Shown here one piece after another: positions 1-7,801 of a DNA stretch of 40,015 nucleotides. Position 1 is the stretch's first letter. Every line of letters starts with the position of its first letter. The DNA comes from a virus: positions 1 to 40,015 of the IMG/VR virus record IMGVR_UViG_3300020191_000027; one strand, given 5' to 3'. The notes beneath the pieces were generated by a model. It did no database searches and had not been told where the DNA came from. It saw nothing but the letters and a program-made list of their open reading frames with translations. The translations under genes were made by a program, and so were the position numbers.

Positions 1-2132
1 GGGCGTTGTTTAACTGGATCAGCTTCCTGAACGAGAACATGCTGGCTGTCGGCACCAACGCCAAGATGTATGTGGAGTATCTGGGCATCTACCACGACAT
101 TACTCCGCTATCCACCACCCTTACGCTACCCAACAACCCGTTTACCACGGGGGTTTCAACTTATCTGGTGACGGTCACCACCTCCTCGCCCCACAACATC
201 ACCGTGGGTACCTACGTCACTTTTGCTGGTGTGTCGGGCGGCGGCGTGGTCAATGGCGTTACGCTTAATGGGAACTTTGAGGTCATCACAACCCCAACCA
301 GCACGTCTTTCACGGTGCTTGGGGCCACCACGGCAACAAGTTCAGGCTCTGGTGGCGGTGCTGCGGTCACGGCTGCGGTGGAGATCACAGCAGGTAACGC
401 TATCTATACGGCGGGTTTGGGCTGGGGTGGCGGTCCGTGGGGCTTTGGCGGTTGGGGTATTGGCTCGACGGTCTCGACCCAGATCCGGTTGTGGTCTATG
501 GACAACGACCAAGAGAACCTACTGTTCAACCCGCGCACGGGGGGCATTTACTATTGGGTCAAGGATACGACCAGCTTTAACCGTGCGGTCACCCTAAACG
601 CCTACGCCGACACACAGGTCAAGGCTACAACCTACGCGTTGTTCGGCAGTGGTGCTACATCCATCACGGTAATTGATCCTAACGGCATTGATACAGGCGC
701 GGTCGTCTCGGGCACTGGCATCCCGGCAGGGACCTACGTCACCACGGCGTATGTGGCAGGCAGCTACACGGTGCCTATCTCTGCGGCAACTACCTCCGCC
801 TCAGGGGTGGGGGATTACACTTTCAGTTTTGCAGGCAAGCACGTCCCCAACAACACGTACCAAGTGCTTACCTCAAGCGTGGGTAACTTCACTATTGCCT
901 TTGGTTCCAACCCATACAGCCCAATCAATTTCACTGAGAACTTTGATGCGCTGTTGATCCGCTGGTCGGATGCCGACAACCCGTTTGAGTGGGTACCTGC
1001 CACGACCAATCAGTCCGGTGAACAGCGCCTGTCCTACGGCTCGTACATCATTACGGCGGTAGATACCCGGCAGGAAATTCTGGTCTTCACCGATGCGGCC
1101 ATTTTCTCCATGCAGTATTTGGGTCCCCCGTATGTGTGGGGTATTAACCTGTTGATGGACAACCTGTCGATCATCTCCCCCAATGCGGCTATCACGGTCA
1201 ACAACGTGACTTACTGGATGGGCGTGGATAAGTTCTATCAGTACTCGGGCCGTGTGGAGACGCTGCCGTGCAGCCTGCGCCAGTTCGTGTTTGCCAACAT
1301 CAACACCGATCAGTATGGGCAGGTGGTTTGCGGTACCAATGAAGGGTACAACGAGGTCTGGTGGTTCTACGCCTCAACTAACAGTCTCGTAAATGACACC
1401 TACGTCATCTACAACCACCTTGAACGTATCTGGTACTACGGCACTATGAACCGTTACGCGTGGCTGGATTCCTCGCTGCGCCAGTACCCGATGGCCTCGT
1501 TCAGTGTGCAGACTTCCTATCTGTCAGCGGCGATCAACAGCAGCGTCACTATCCTGCCGGTGGTCAATGCAGGCTCATACCCCACTACGGGGGTGGTGAC
1601 CATAGACTTTGAGAAAATCTACTACACAGGGCGTACTTCCTCGTCTCTGACAGGTTGCACTCGGGGTTATGACAGTACGTCGGCAGTCAGCCACATCCAG
1701 TACTCAACCCTGACTTACAGCGTACCCAATCAAGTCATGAACCATGAGTACGGTAACGATGACCGTTCGACCTCTACTATCCTGCCGATTGCCTCCTATA
1801 TTGAGTCCTCGGACTTTGATATTGGGGATGGGGATCACTTTGGCTACGTCTGGCGCATGCTGCCTGACTTCACGTTTGAGAATTCTGGTTCAAACACACC
1901 TGCGATAACTATGACGGTCAAGGGGCGGCAGAACTCCGGCAGTAGCTACGCTGCGGCTGATTCTCCCAGTGTGCAGCAGACGGCAACCTATCCGATTGAG
2001 CTCTACACCGGTCAGGTTTACACCCGGGTGCGGGGTCGTCAGATGTCGTTTCGCATAGACTCTGCGGATCTGGGCGTGGCGTGGCAGATGGGCTCAATCC
2101 GTATTGATATCCGACCGGATGGGCGACGCTGA
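1..2132 (+). CDS. Tail / DNA-stabilisation-like virion protein (5' partial)
   Basis: The frame is open from base 3 and enters from outside the window, so the true start is missing; a TTG at 6 is only the first possible start codon inside it. About 709 residues remain. The early part reads SFLNENMLAVGTNAKMYVE then YHDITPL, followed by Gly/Thr-rich beta repeats. The central part has DNPFEWVPATTNQSGEQRL and many Trp/Tyr residues, and the C-terminus reads SIRIDIRPDGRR. This pattern is typical of phage stabilisation proteins placed at the head-tail junction (P22 gp10-like group), which close the portal after packaging. The stop overlaps the next start (TGATG). The structural role is well supported; the exact family is inferred from general resemblance. 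Confidence 0.7.
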   Translation, partial: ALFNWISFLNENMLAVGTNAKMYVEYLGIYHDITPLSTTLTLPNNPFTTGVSTYLVTVTTSSPHNITVGTYVTFAGVSGGGVVNGVTLNGNFEVITTPTSTSFTVLGATTATSSGSGGGAAVTAAVEITAGNAIYTAGLGWGGGPWGFGGWGIGSTVSTQIRLWSMDNDQENLLFNPRTGGIYYWVKDTTSFNRAVTLNAYADTQVKATTYALFGSGATSITVIDPNGIDTGAVVSGTGIPAGTYVTTAYVAGSYTVPISAATTSASGVGDYTFSFAGKHVPNNTYQVLTSSVGNFTIAFGSNPYSPINFTENFDALLIRWSDADNPFEWVPATTNQSGEQRLSYGSYIITAVDTRQEILVFTDAAIFSMQYLGPPYVWGINLLMDNLSIISPNAAITVNNVTYWMGVDKFYQYSGRVETLPCSLRQFVFANINTDQYGQVVCGTNEGYNEVWWFYASTNSLVNDTYVIYNHLERIWYYGTMNRYAWLDSSLRQYPMASFSVQTSYLSAAINSSVTILPVVNAGSYPTTGVVTIDFEKIYYTGRTSSSLTGCTRGYDSTSAVSHIQYSTLTYSVPNQVMNHEYGNDDRSTSTILPIASYIESSDFDIGDGDHFGYVWRMLPDFTFENSGSNTPAITMTVKGRQNSGSSYAAADSPSVQQTATYPIELYTGQVYTRVRGRQMSFRIDSADLGVAWQMGSIRIDIRPDGRR

Positions 2133-2320
2133 TGGATAACACCAGACCGTCTAAAGCTTCCAACCTTGCCGTTGCCCCGGTCGAGTACCAGCAGCGGTAT
2201 CAGGACCAGCTTAACAACCAACTGCGCATCTACTTCAACCAAGTCGATGGCAACACTCAGCAGTTGATCCAGACAGCCAACAGCCTGACCGTGATGACGT
2301 GGCTTGGAGGGTCGTTCTAA
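2132..2320 (+). CDS. Small virion-cluster protein, 62 aa, unknown
   Basis: ATG overlaps the TGA of the upstream structural gene, and its own TAA shares a base with the next ATG (TAATG), so it is translationally coupled on both sides. The product is 62 residues, with a Gln/Asn-rich helical middle (YQQRYQDQLNNQLRIYFNQ) and a C-terminus ending TWLGGSF. There is no signal peptide or membrane segment. Its place between two structural genes suggests a small tail or head-completion component, but I do not recognise the family. Confidence 0.75.
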   Translation: MDNTRPSKASNLAVAPVEYQQRYQDQLNNQLRIYFNQVDGNTQQLIQTANSLTVMTWLGGSF

Positions 2321-2655
2321 TGGCGTTTCAGAACATTATTGGCAACCGTCTGGCACAGGCGGCACTGACCACAGCCTATGTAACGGTGTACACCACCCCC
2401 CTGCTGACCCGCACTTATGTGAAGAACATAGATATCTGCAACACCACGGCAGGGGCGTTGAACCTCTACATCTCGCTGGTGCCCAGTGGAGGCACGGCGG
2501 GTACGGGGAACGCCCTGTATTACAACTTTTCCGTAGCTGCCAACTCTCGGACGCAGTGGGCGGGAACCCAAATTTTAACCTCTGGCGACCTGATCAGCGT
2601 CAAAGCCAGCGGGGCGGGGCTTACAGTGACCATTTCTGGTGGCGAAGCAACGTAA
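2320..2655 (+). CDS. Small beta-rich virion protein, 111 aa
   Basis: The start is the ATG inside TAATG (MAFQNIIGNRL), coupled to the stop of the 62-aa gene; an in-frame ATG seven codons upstream lies inside that gene and is less likely. The product is rich in Thr, Gly, Ala and Val with alternating hydrophobic residues (TVYTTPLLTRTYVKNIDIC, then LNLYISLVPSGGTAGTG, SGDLISVKASGAGLTVTI). This suggests a small all-beta domain, such as a decoration or tail protein. Proteins of this look are common beside stabilisation proteins in environmental phages. Function is inferred from position. Confidence 0.75.
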   Translation: MAFQNIIGNRLAQAALTTAYVTVYTTPLLTRTYVKNIDICNTTAGALNLYISLVPSGGTAGTGNALYYNFSVAANSRTQWAGTQILTSGDLISVKASGAGLTVTISGGEAT

Positions 2656-2692
2656 GTGATACCATCGACCGCAATCTTTGACGGGGACTAGC

Positions 2693-5419
2693 ATGACAAA
2701 CCCATTCCTGCAAGGAATAGCTTCCGGGCTCCACAGTTACGCACAGGGCGGGATCATCCCGGCTCAGTCCGACACCATGCCCAACATGAATGGGTACTAC
2801 CCCCTGTCGAACATCCAGCGCACCGACGCTGCTTACGACCCCAAGTTGTCTTTTGCCCACCCCTCAGAACTGCTGGGCTCGGGCGATACCAACATCGACC
2901 CGTTCACGGGGGAGGAGAAGTTTGACGAGGGTGGAGCAGTGGCGATGTCGTCCCCCACCACGTTTGCCCGTTTCCAGCCCGGTTTTTCGGATGGGCAGAA
3001 GATGCTTGATGAGGGTCCTGCGTTTGATCCCTACGGCCCGGGACGCAATCGTGGGCCGGCTGATGATCCGTATGTTCCGTTGGATGTGGAGCCACAGCCT
3101 CAGCCTGCTCAACCCGTACCGCAGAATGAGGCTGAGCTCTTTCCGTATCAACAAAATACCGAGCCAGACGATAACGCGTTTTTTAGCCAACCGTGGTTAA
3201 AGGGGCAGCCCACTGACACGGGCGAGCCTCAGCCTGCTCAGCCTGCTCAACCCGTTCAAGAACCTCCGCCCACGCCGGTCTCCGGTCCTAGTGGACCTGC
3301 TTTTGCGGAAGAATATGATCGTCCCTACTATAACCCGTTTGATGTGGAGCGACAGCCTCAGCCTGCTCAACCCGTTCAGTCTTACTCTCCTCCGTCCTTC
3401 CCGCCACAGGAGCGGGGGCCAATTGGTCGTCAGCCGTGGATCAACCCGCCTAATACGTACCATCCCCTGCCTGCATTGCAGCCCCAGACGGGCGGCATCG
3501 GGGATTACGTAAATAACCTGAACAAAGAGTTTGCTGCTGCACCCCGATACAAGGACAACGCGGGTATCGACTGGACCAGCGGAGGCGGTAGCTATGTAGG
3601 CGGCACGGGGGGTGGTGGCGGTGGCGGTGGCGGTGGGGGAGACGATAGTAACGTACTTAACAAGTATGGCCCCGGGGCGCTCATACTCGGCGGGAAGGTC
3701 TACAAAAACTGGCCTGCTATTAAAGCGGGATGGAACAAGCTGACCGGGAAGCCTCCGACTGGTCTAACACCTGAAGAGCAAGCCCTATACGACCAGAACC
3801 AGAAGACGCAGACGCCTACGGAGCTTAAAACTGCCCCGACCGTTGCCGGAACGACTGCGCTTGTTGGTAGTCAATTAGAAAATTTGTTTGCTGCTCAACC
3901 GAGCGGCAGTGTGGGACTGACTAACCCAGACGGCACACCAATTACCGAGGTTGATGTGCCCGGGGAAGAGCCTCCAACTGACCAACCTGCGGATACCGGA
4001 CAGACTACCGGTACGGATCTGACTACCGACTTCTCTGGCCTTGATGCTGCGGGTGCCGCCGCTGCTGGTACAGGTATCTCGTCGTTGCTGGGCAGTGCGG
4101 GCACTGGCGGTACTACTGGGGTTGGCGCATTTGGTCTTGAAGGTGACGAACTACTAACGGGTACCGACCTTAATGCTGGCACTGGGCAGACTGCTGGTAC
4201 GGGGCAAGCTGCGTCTACTGGTGGAGCTAACCTTTCCGGTTTGGGTACCGCCGCTGCTACTGGCGCTGGCGCTGCGGGTCTTGCTTCTTTGTTAGGCAGC
4301 GGAGCTGGTGCGGGAAGCGCCGTAGGAATATATGGGCTTGGTGGGGAACTTTTAACCGGGTCCGCTTTAGGTGGCGCAGGACTTGGGGCTGGCGCTGCTA
4401 CTGGCGCTGGGCTTGGTACCGCCGCTGCTACTGGCGCTGGTGCTGGTGCTACTGGCGCTGCTGGCGCTGGCGCTGCTGGTGGATTAGGTGCGGGGCTAAC
4501 CAGCCTCGCTTCGACTGTTGGGGCTCCTCTCTTTGCGGCATACGTACTTGCAAAAATGATGGGAGTTGGAGAAGCCCCCGCCACAACCGTAAATCCGCTT
4601 ACCGGTGAGATGATCCTTGCCAATAGCGATGAAGGCAAAGCCCTGCGAGCGGCGCAAGACAGCGACAGTTATAAGGCAAGTGACTTGCCCAGTGGCCCCT
4701 ACGGTAGCCTTGGGATGAGCCCAGAAGCAGGCTATTACGCCAAGCAGAATCAAATGCGAGATCTGGCAAACCAGATGTCTGCTGCTGGGTACTCTGGCTA
4801 TGATAAGTATAAGAATGTAAATGTTAACGATCTACCCGCCGCAAAGGCTGCAGGGTCTAATTGGACCCCCGGGGCGGCTCCTGATTACTCGGGCGGCAAC
4901 ATAGCTGATTTCACGCCAGATCAGCTTGAAGTGATGAAGAAATTCTCGCCAGAGTATTACAGGGCGCTTACCAACCCTGCCGCCCGTAGTGCAAACACTG
5001 ACGCCGAATTGCAAAAGTCTCTTGAAGCCCAGTTGGCTACGGAAGGTCGCAGAGAGGCCCCGATTGACGCCTATGCAGGGGAAGAAGAGTTTGATGATCT
5101 GCCTTCTGCTCGACGTGGCAAAGCTGCTGGCGGTCTGGCCTCCCTGCCTGAGTACAAGGCGGGTGGGTTGCTGCACGGTCCCGGCGATGGCATGTCCGAC
5201 TCCATCCCTGCGGTGATCAAGGGTGAGCAGCCCCAACGGGCGGCGCTCGCTGACGGTGAATTTGTGGTTCCTGCGGACGTAGTTTCACACCTTGGCAATG
5301 GCTCGACCAAGGCCGGTTCTGCCCGACTTTATGAGATGATGGACAAGATCCGTCATGCCCGTACGGGCAACTCAAATCAGGGCAAGAAGATCAATCCTCA
5401 CAAGTTTCTCCCGGTTTAG
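2693..5419 (+). CDS. Large low-complexity virion protein, 908 aa
   Basis: The chosen ATG (MTNPFLQGIASGL) has a GGGGA ribosome site just upstream; a TTG five codons earlier is weaker. The N-terminal third is Pro/Gln-rich, with three QPQPAQPV-type blocks (about residues 135-235). A pure Gly run lies near residues 304-315. The middle (about 445-605) is Gly/Ala/Thr-rich and contains a duplicated unit sharing SLLGS and ELLTG. The C-terminus (about 815-908) is ordered and carries GPGDGMSDSIPA, ALADGEFVVPADVVSHLG and INPHKF, a cassette I know from large structural proteins of many uncultured phages. A virion or tail-associated role is likely. The biochemical role is unknown. The long opposite-strand open frame over the GC-rich middle is a composition artefact. 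Confidence 0.8.
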   Translation: MTNPFLQGIASGLHSYAQGGIIPAQSDTMPNMNGYYPLSNIQRTDAAYDPKLSFAHPSELLGSGDTNIDPFTGEEKFDEGGAVAMSSPTTFARFQPGFSDGQKMLDEGPAFDPYGPGRNRGPADDPYVPLDVEPQPQPAQPVPQNEAELFPYQQNTEPDDNAFFSQPWLKGQPTDTGEPQPAQPAQPVQEPPPTPVSGPSGPAFAEEYDRPYYNPFDVERQPQPAQPVQSYSPPSFPPQERGPIGRQPWINPPNTYHPLPALQPQTGGIGDYVNNLNKEFAAAPRYKDNAGIDWTSGGGSYVGGTGGGGGGGGGGGDDSNVLNKYGPGALILGGKVYKNWPAIKAGWNKLTGKPPTGLTPEEQALYDQNQKTQTPTELKTAPTVAGTTALVGSQLENLFAAQPSGSVGLTNPDGTPITEVDVPGEEPPTDQPADTGQTTGTDLTTDFSGLDAAGAAAAGTGISSLLGSAGTGGTTGVGAFGLEGDELLTGTDLNAGTGQTAGTGQAASTGGANLSGLGTAAATGAGAAGLASLLGSGAGAGSAVGIYGLGGELLTGSALGGAGLGAGAATGAGLGTAAATGAGAGATGAAGAGAAGGLGAGLTSLASTVGAPLFAAYVLAKMMGVGEAPATTVNPLTGEMILANSDEGKALRAAQDSDSYKASDLPSGPYGSLGMSPEAGYYAKQNQMRDLANQMSAAGYSGYDKYKNVNVNDLPAAKAAGSNWTPGAAPDYSGGNIADFTPDQLEVMKKFSPEYYRALTNPAARSANTDAELQKSLEAQLATEGRREAPIDAYAGEEEFDDLPSARRGKAAGGLASLPEYKAGGLLHGPGDGMSDSIPAVIKGEQPQRAALADGEFVVPADVVSHLGNGSTKAGSARLYEMMDKIRHARTGNSNQGKKINPHKFLPV
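3095..3378 (+). repeat. Interspersed CAGCCTCAGCCTGCTCAACC coding repeats
   Basis: Three near-identical blocks encode QPQPAQPV-type peptides within the 908-aa virion protein: near 3095-3118, 3227-3255 (expanded by one extra CAGCCTGCT) and 3353-3378. The first and third are both preceded by GATGTGGAGC, so the duplicated unit is longer than the core. The nucleotide identity points to recent slippage or recombination rather than only selection on amino acids. Confidence 0.7.
4039..4490 (+). repeat. Internal duplication and Ala/Gly/Thr micro-repeats in the 908-aa protein
   Basis: Two copies of a unit of about 47 residues are visible. Copy one (about 4039-4180) contains GISSLLGSAGTGG and GLEGDELLTGTDL. 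Copy two (about 4238-4374) contains GLASLLGSGAGAG and GLGGELLTGSAL. They are followed by runs of GCTGCTACTGGCGCTGG-like sequence coding TAAATGAGA repeats. This explains the strong sequence bias and the spurious long open frame on the other strand. Confidence 0.7.
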
Positions 5420-5428
5420 GGGTACACC

Positions 5429-6325
5429 ATGGCTGATACAGTTACTTCCCAAGGCGACGTTGCTCCGTTTCTACAACCGGCAGCAAGTCAACTACTGACC
5501 AATGCGCAAAGGGCTGCGAGCACGCCGTATGCAGGACTCAACGCGTACTACAACGCTACTGGTGGGGCAACCCCGTTTGCCCAAATTAACCCGCTACTTC
5601 AGCAGTCTTACACGGACGCTGCCAATCTAGGCCCCGCTGGTGAGTTAAATACCGGCGCTAATATGGCCAGTGCTGCGGGTATTGGCAGTCTGATGGCAGG
5701 CCAGAACTACATGGGTATGGCCTCTAACCCCTACGCGGTTCAGCAGTTCATGTCTCCCTACATGCAGAATGTGGTGGATCAGCAGAAGCGTTCGGCCATG
5801 CAAGACTACGCCCGTCAAGCGCCCGGCCAGCAAGCTCAAAGCATCCGTATGGGTGGTCGTGGTGGTACCCGTGACGCGCTGATTCAGGCAGAGAACAACC
5901 GCAACCTACAGAATTCTTTGCAAGGCATCCAAGCCACCGGTAGCCAGCAGGCATACCAAGGCGCACAGGACATCCTAAAGACGGGTGCGGATGTGGGTTT
6001 GCGAGGCTACGGTCAAGGCATCACCGCCGCCAACACTATGGGCCAACTGGGTACCACGCGGTTTGGTCAGCAGAAAGATGCTCTGATGGCCCGCAATACA
6101 ATGGGCAATGACATCTATGGTAAGGAAGATGCGGTTAACAAAGCCCGTTATGCTGACTTCCAGAACATGTCAAACGATCCAATGAACCGTGCAAAATTCA
6201 TGTCCGGTATCATTAGTCAAATTCCTATTTCAGCCCGGCAGACTTCTGCGGGGTCTAGCTCCGGTGGGGACTGGGCCTCTGCAATCGGCAGTATTCTGGC
6301 CTCTTACTTGGGCAACAAGCCGTAA
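5429..6325 (+). CDS. Gln/Ala-rich virion protein, 298 aa
   Basis: The ATG lies 9 bases after the previous stop with a GGGGT site upstream. The protein starts MADTVTSQGDVAPFLQPAAS. It has PYMQNVVDQQKRSAMQDYAR and RMGGRGGTRDALIQAENNRN, then a Gln-rich helical part, and ends in a Ser/Gly-rich tail. Proteins with this layout (an Asn/Pro-rich head with a PYMQNVVDQ-like helix, then Gly/Arg and Gln stretches) sit in late clusters of many uncultured phages beside the very large ejected proteins. A virion component, possibly internal or ejected, is a reasonable inference. No enzyme motif is visible. Confidence 0.75.
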   Translation: MADTVTSQGDVAPFLQPAASQLLTNAQRAASTPYAGLNAYYNATGGATPFAQINPLLQQSYTDAANLGPAGELNTGANMASAAGIGSLMAGQNYMGMASNPYAVQQFMSPYMQNVVDQQKRSAMQDYARQAPGQQAQSIRMGGRGGTRDALIQAENNRNLQNSLQGIQATGSQQAYQGAQDILKTGADVGLRGYGQGITAANTMGQLGTTRFGQQKDALMARNTMGNDIYGKEDAVNKARYADFQNMSNDPMNRAKFMSGIISQIPISARQTSAGSSSGGDWASAIGSILASYLGNKP

Positions 6326-6334
6326 GGACACGCT

Positions 6335-7801
6335 ATGTTTAACATGCCTACCAGCGGTCCGCTTTCCCCTATTGTGTCCCTTGAGCGCCGCAAGCTAGAG
6401 CAACAGGGGATTCCCCCCGGTCAAGAGCAACCGGGTTCTGCGGCCAAAGGCTCTCCGATCAGTGGAGATCTTGCCCAGTTGATCCAGCTTAACCGTATGC
6501 TCCAGCAGCAGGGCACAATGCAGCAGCAAGCTAACGCCGCCCCTTCAACCGTGGCACAAGATCTTATGCAGCAGGTTACGCAGCAAAGGGCCCCTCAGAT
6601 GCAGCAAATGGCCCCCCAACCGGACCCTCGTCAGCAGGGCATTGCTCAGTTACCCCAAGAGGCTGTCGGTAACGGCATGGCCGCAGGTGGCATTGTTGCA
6701 TTTGATGATGGGGGCTTTGTAGGCGGTCTGCTTGATCCCAACTACGGGCAGGACGACGATAACCCCCTTACAGAAGAATTGCGTAAGAGATCTAACGCAG
6801 AAATGGAGGCCAAACGTCAGGCAACATTGAAAGCCATCGCGCAACGTAACGCCGTACCTGATAAAGGTCAGGGGCTGAAAGATCTTGTGTCTACTCTGTC
6901 TGCACCTAAAGAAGCGGTGCCGTCCGAGCTTGAAATGGCGCTGTCTAAGGCAAATGTTGAAGCAACAAAGAATCCTGAGTGGTACGCAGCGCAGCGAAAA
7001 AAGATGGAAGAAGAGTCTGGCTTAGCGGGTATTTGGAAAAAGCAACAGGAAGAGCAAGAGCGCCTCAAGGCGCAAAACAACCCTGCGGCGCGGAATAAAG
7101 CTTTCTGGGATAACCTTTCTGAGCAACTGGCAGGTCAGATTGGCCAACGTGGTGTGCCTTTGTCTTCACGTCTTGCACAGATGGTGGGCGCGTATGGCAC
7201 TGCACGTTCTGCGACCAACAAAGAAACTAAGAAACTTGAAGCGGAGCTCAACAAAGCTGCTAACGATCTACAAGAGAAGCAGGCCATGTACCGTATGACT
7301 GGCACGGCGGCAGACCGTGACGCTGTTGCTAAGGCTCAAAAGGAGCGCGGGGCGCTGGCGCTAGAAGTAGAGAATGCAAAGCGTCTAGAGAAGAAACAAC
7401 TTGCAGACGAGGCAAGGGAAGATAAGCGTGATAAGCAAACCACCCGCGAGTTGGATCTTCGTGCAGCTAGAGACCAGCGAGAAGCAGACCACCAGCAAAA
7501 AATGTTGGATATTACTTCCGGTAAGGAGCCTATATCTCTCGCCAACTCTCTCATGACTAGTTACAACAATGAAGCTAGAGCACTAGTAGATGTTATAAAA
7601 GCCCCAGAGACTGATCCTGCGGCAAGGGCAGCGGCCACTGCATCCCTTACTGATGTCCGCAGACGGCTTAATGAAGTGCAACATATATTGAGGCAACGTT
7701 TGCCGGGGATAAGTGCAGCGCCAGCGCTTGCTCCGACTGGGGGCAGTTCATTGGTAAGCCCCTCACTTATTGCGGCTGAGAAAAAACGCCGGGGTCTGTA
7801 A
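6335..7801 (+). CDS. Coiled-coil virion-associated protein, 488 aa
   Basis: ATG with AAGGA 9 bases upstream. Residues 1-110 are Gln/Pro-rich (LQQQGTMQQQANAAPST). A short AAGGIVAFDDGGFVGGLLD motif lies near 112-130. Residues about 140-410 are strongly charged and helical, rich in Lys, Glu, Ala and Arg (KRLEKKQLADEAREDKRDKQ), which suggests a long coiled coil. The C-terminus is Pro/Ser-rich with EKKRRGL at the end. The stop shares its last base with the next start (TAATG). Position and composition fit an internal virion or ejection protein paired with the 2017-aa product. No catalytic motif is visible. Confidence 0.75.
   Translation: MFNMPTSGPLSPIVSLERRKLEQQGIPPGQEQPGSAAKGSPISGDLAQLIQLNRMLQQQGTMQQQANAAPSTVAQDLMQQVTQQRAPQMQQMAPQPDPRQQGIAQLPQEAVGNGMAAGGIVAFDDGGFVGGLLDPNYGQDDDNPLTEELRKRSNAEMEAKRQATLKAIAQRNAVPDKGQGLKDLVSTLSAPKEAVPSELEMALSKANVEATKNPEWYAAQRKKMEEESGLAGIWKKQQEEQERLKAQNNPAARNKAFWDNLSEQLAGQIGQRGVPLSSRLAQMVGAYGTARSATNKETKKLEAELNKAANDLQEKQAMYRMTGTAADRDAVAKAQKERGALALEVENAKRLEKKQLADEAREDKRDKQTTRELDLRAARDQREADHQQKMLDITSGKEPISLANSLMTSYNNEARALVDVIKAPETDPAARAAATASLTDVRRRLNEVQHILRQRLPGISAAPALAPTGGSSLVSPSLIAAEKKRRGL

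Noticed and set aside
3895-4638. Long minus-strand open frame of 247 codons rich in Pro, Ala and Ser
   Set aside because: It lies opposite the Gly/Ala repeat part of the 908-aa virion gene; GC-rich repeats lack stop codons in the reverse frame. No ribosome site and no gene-like pattern.
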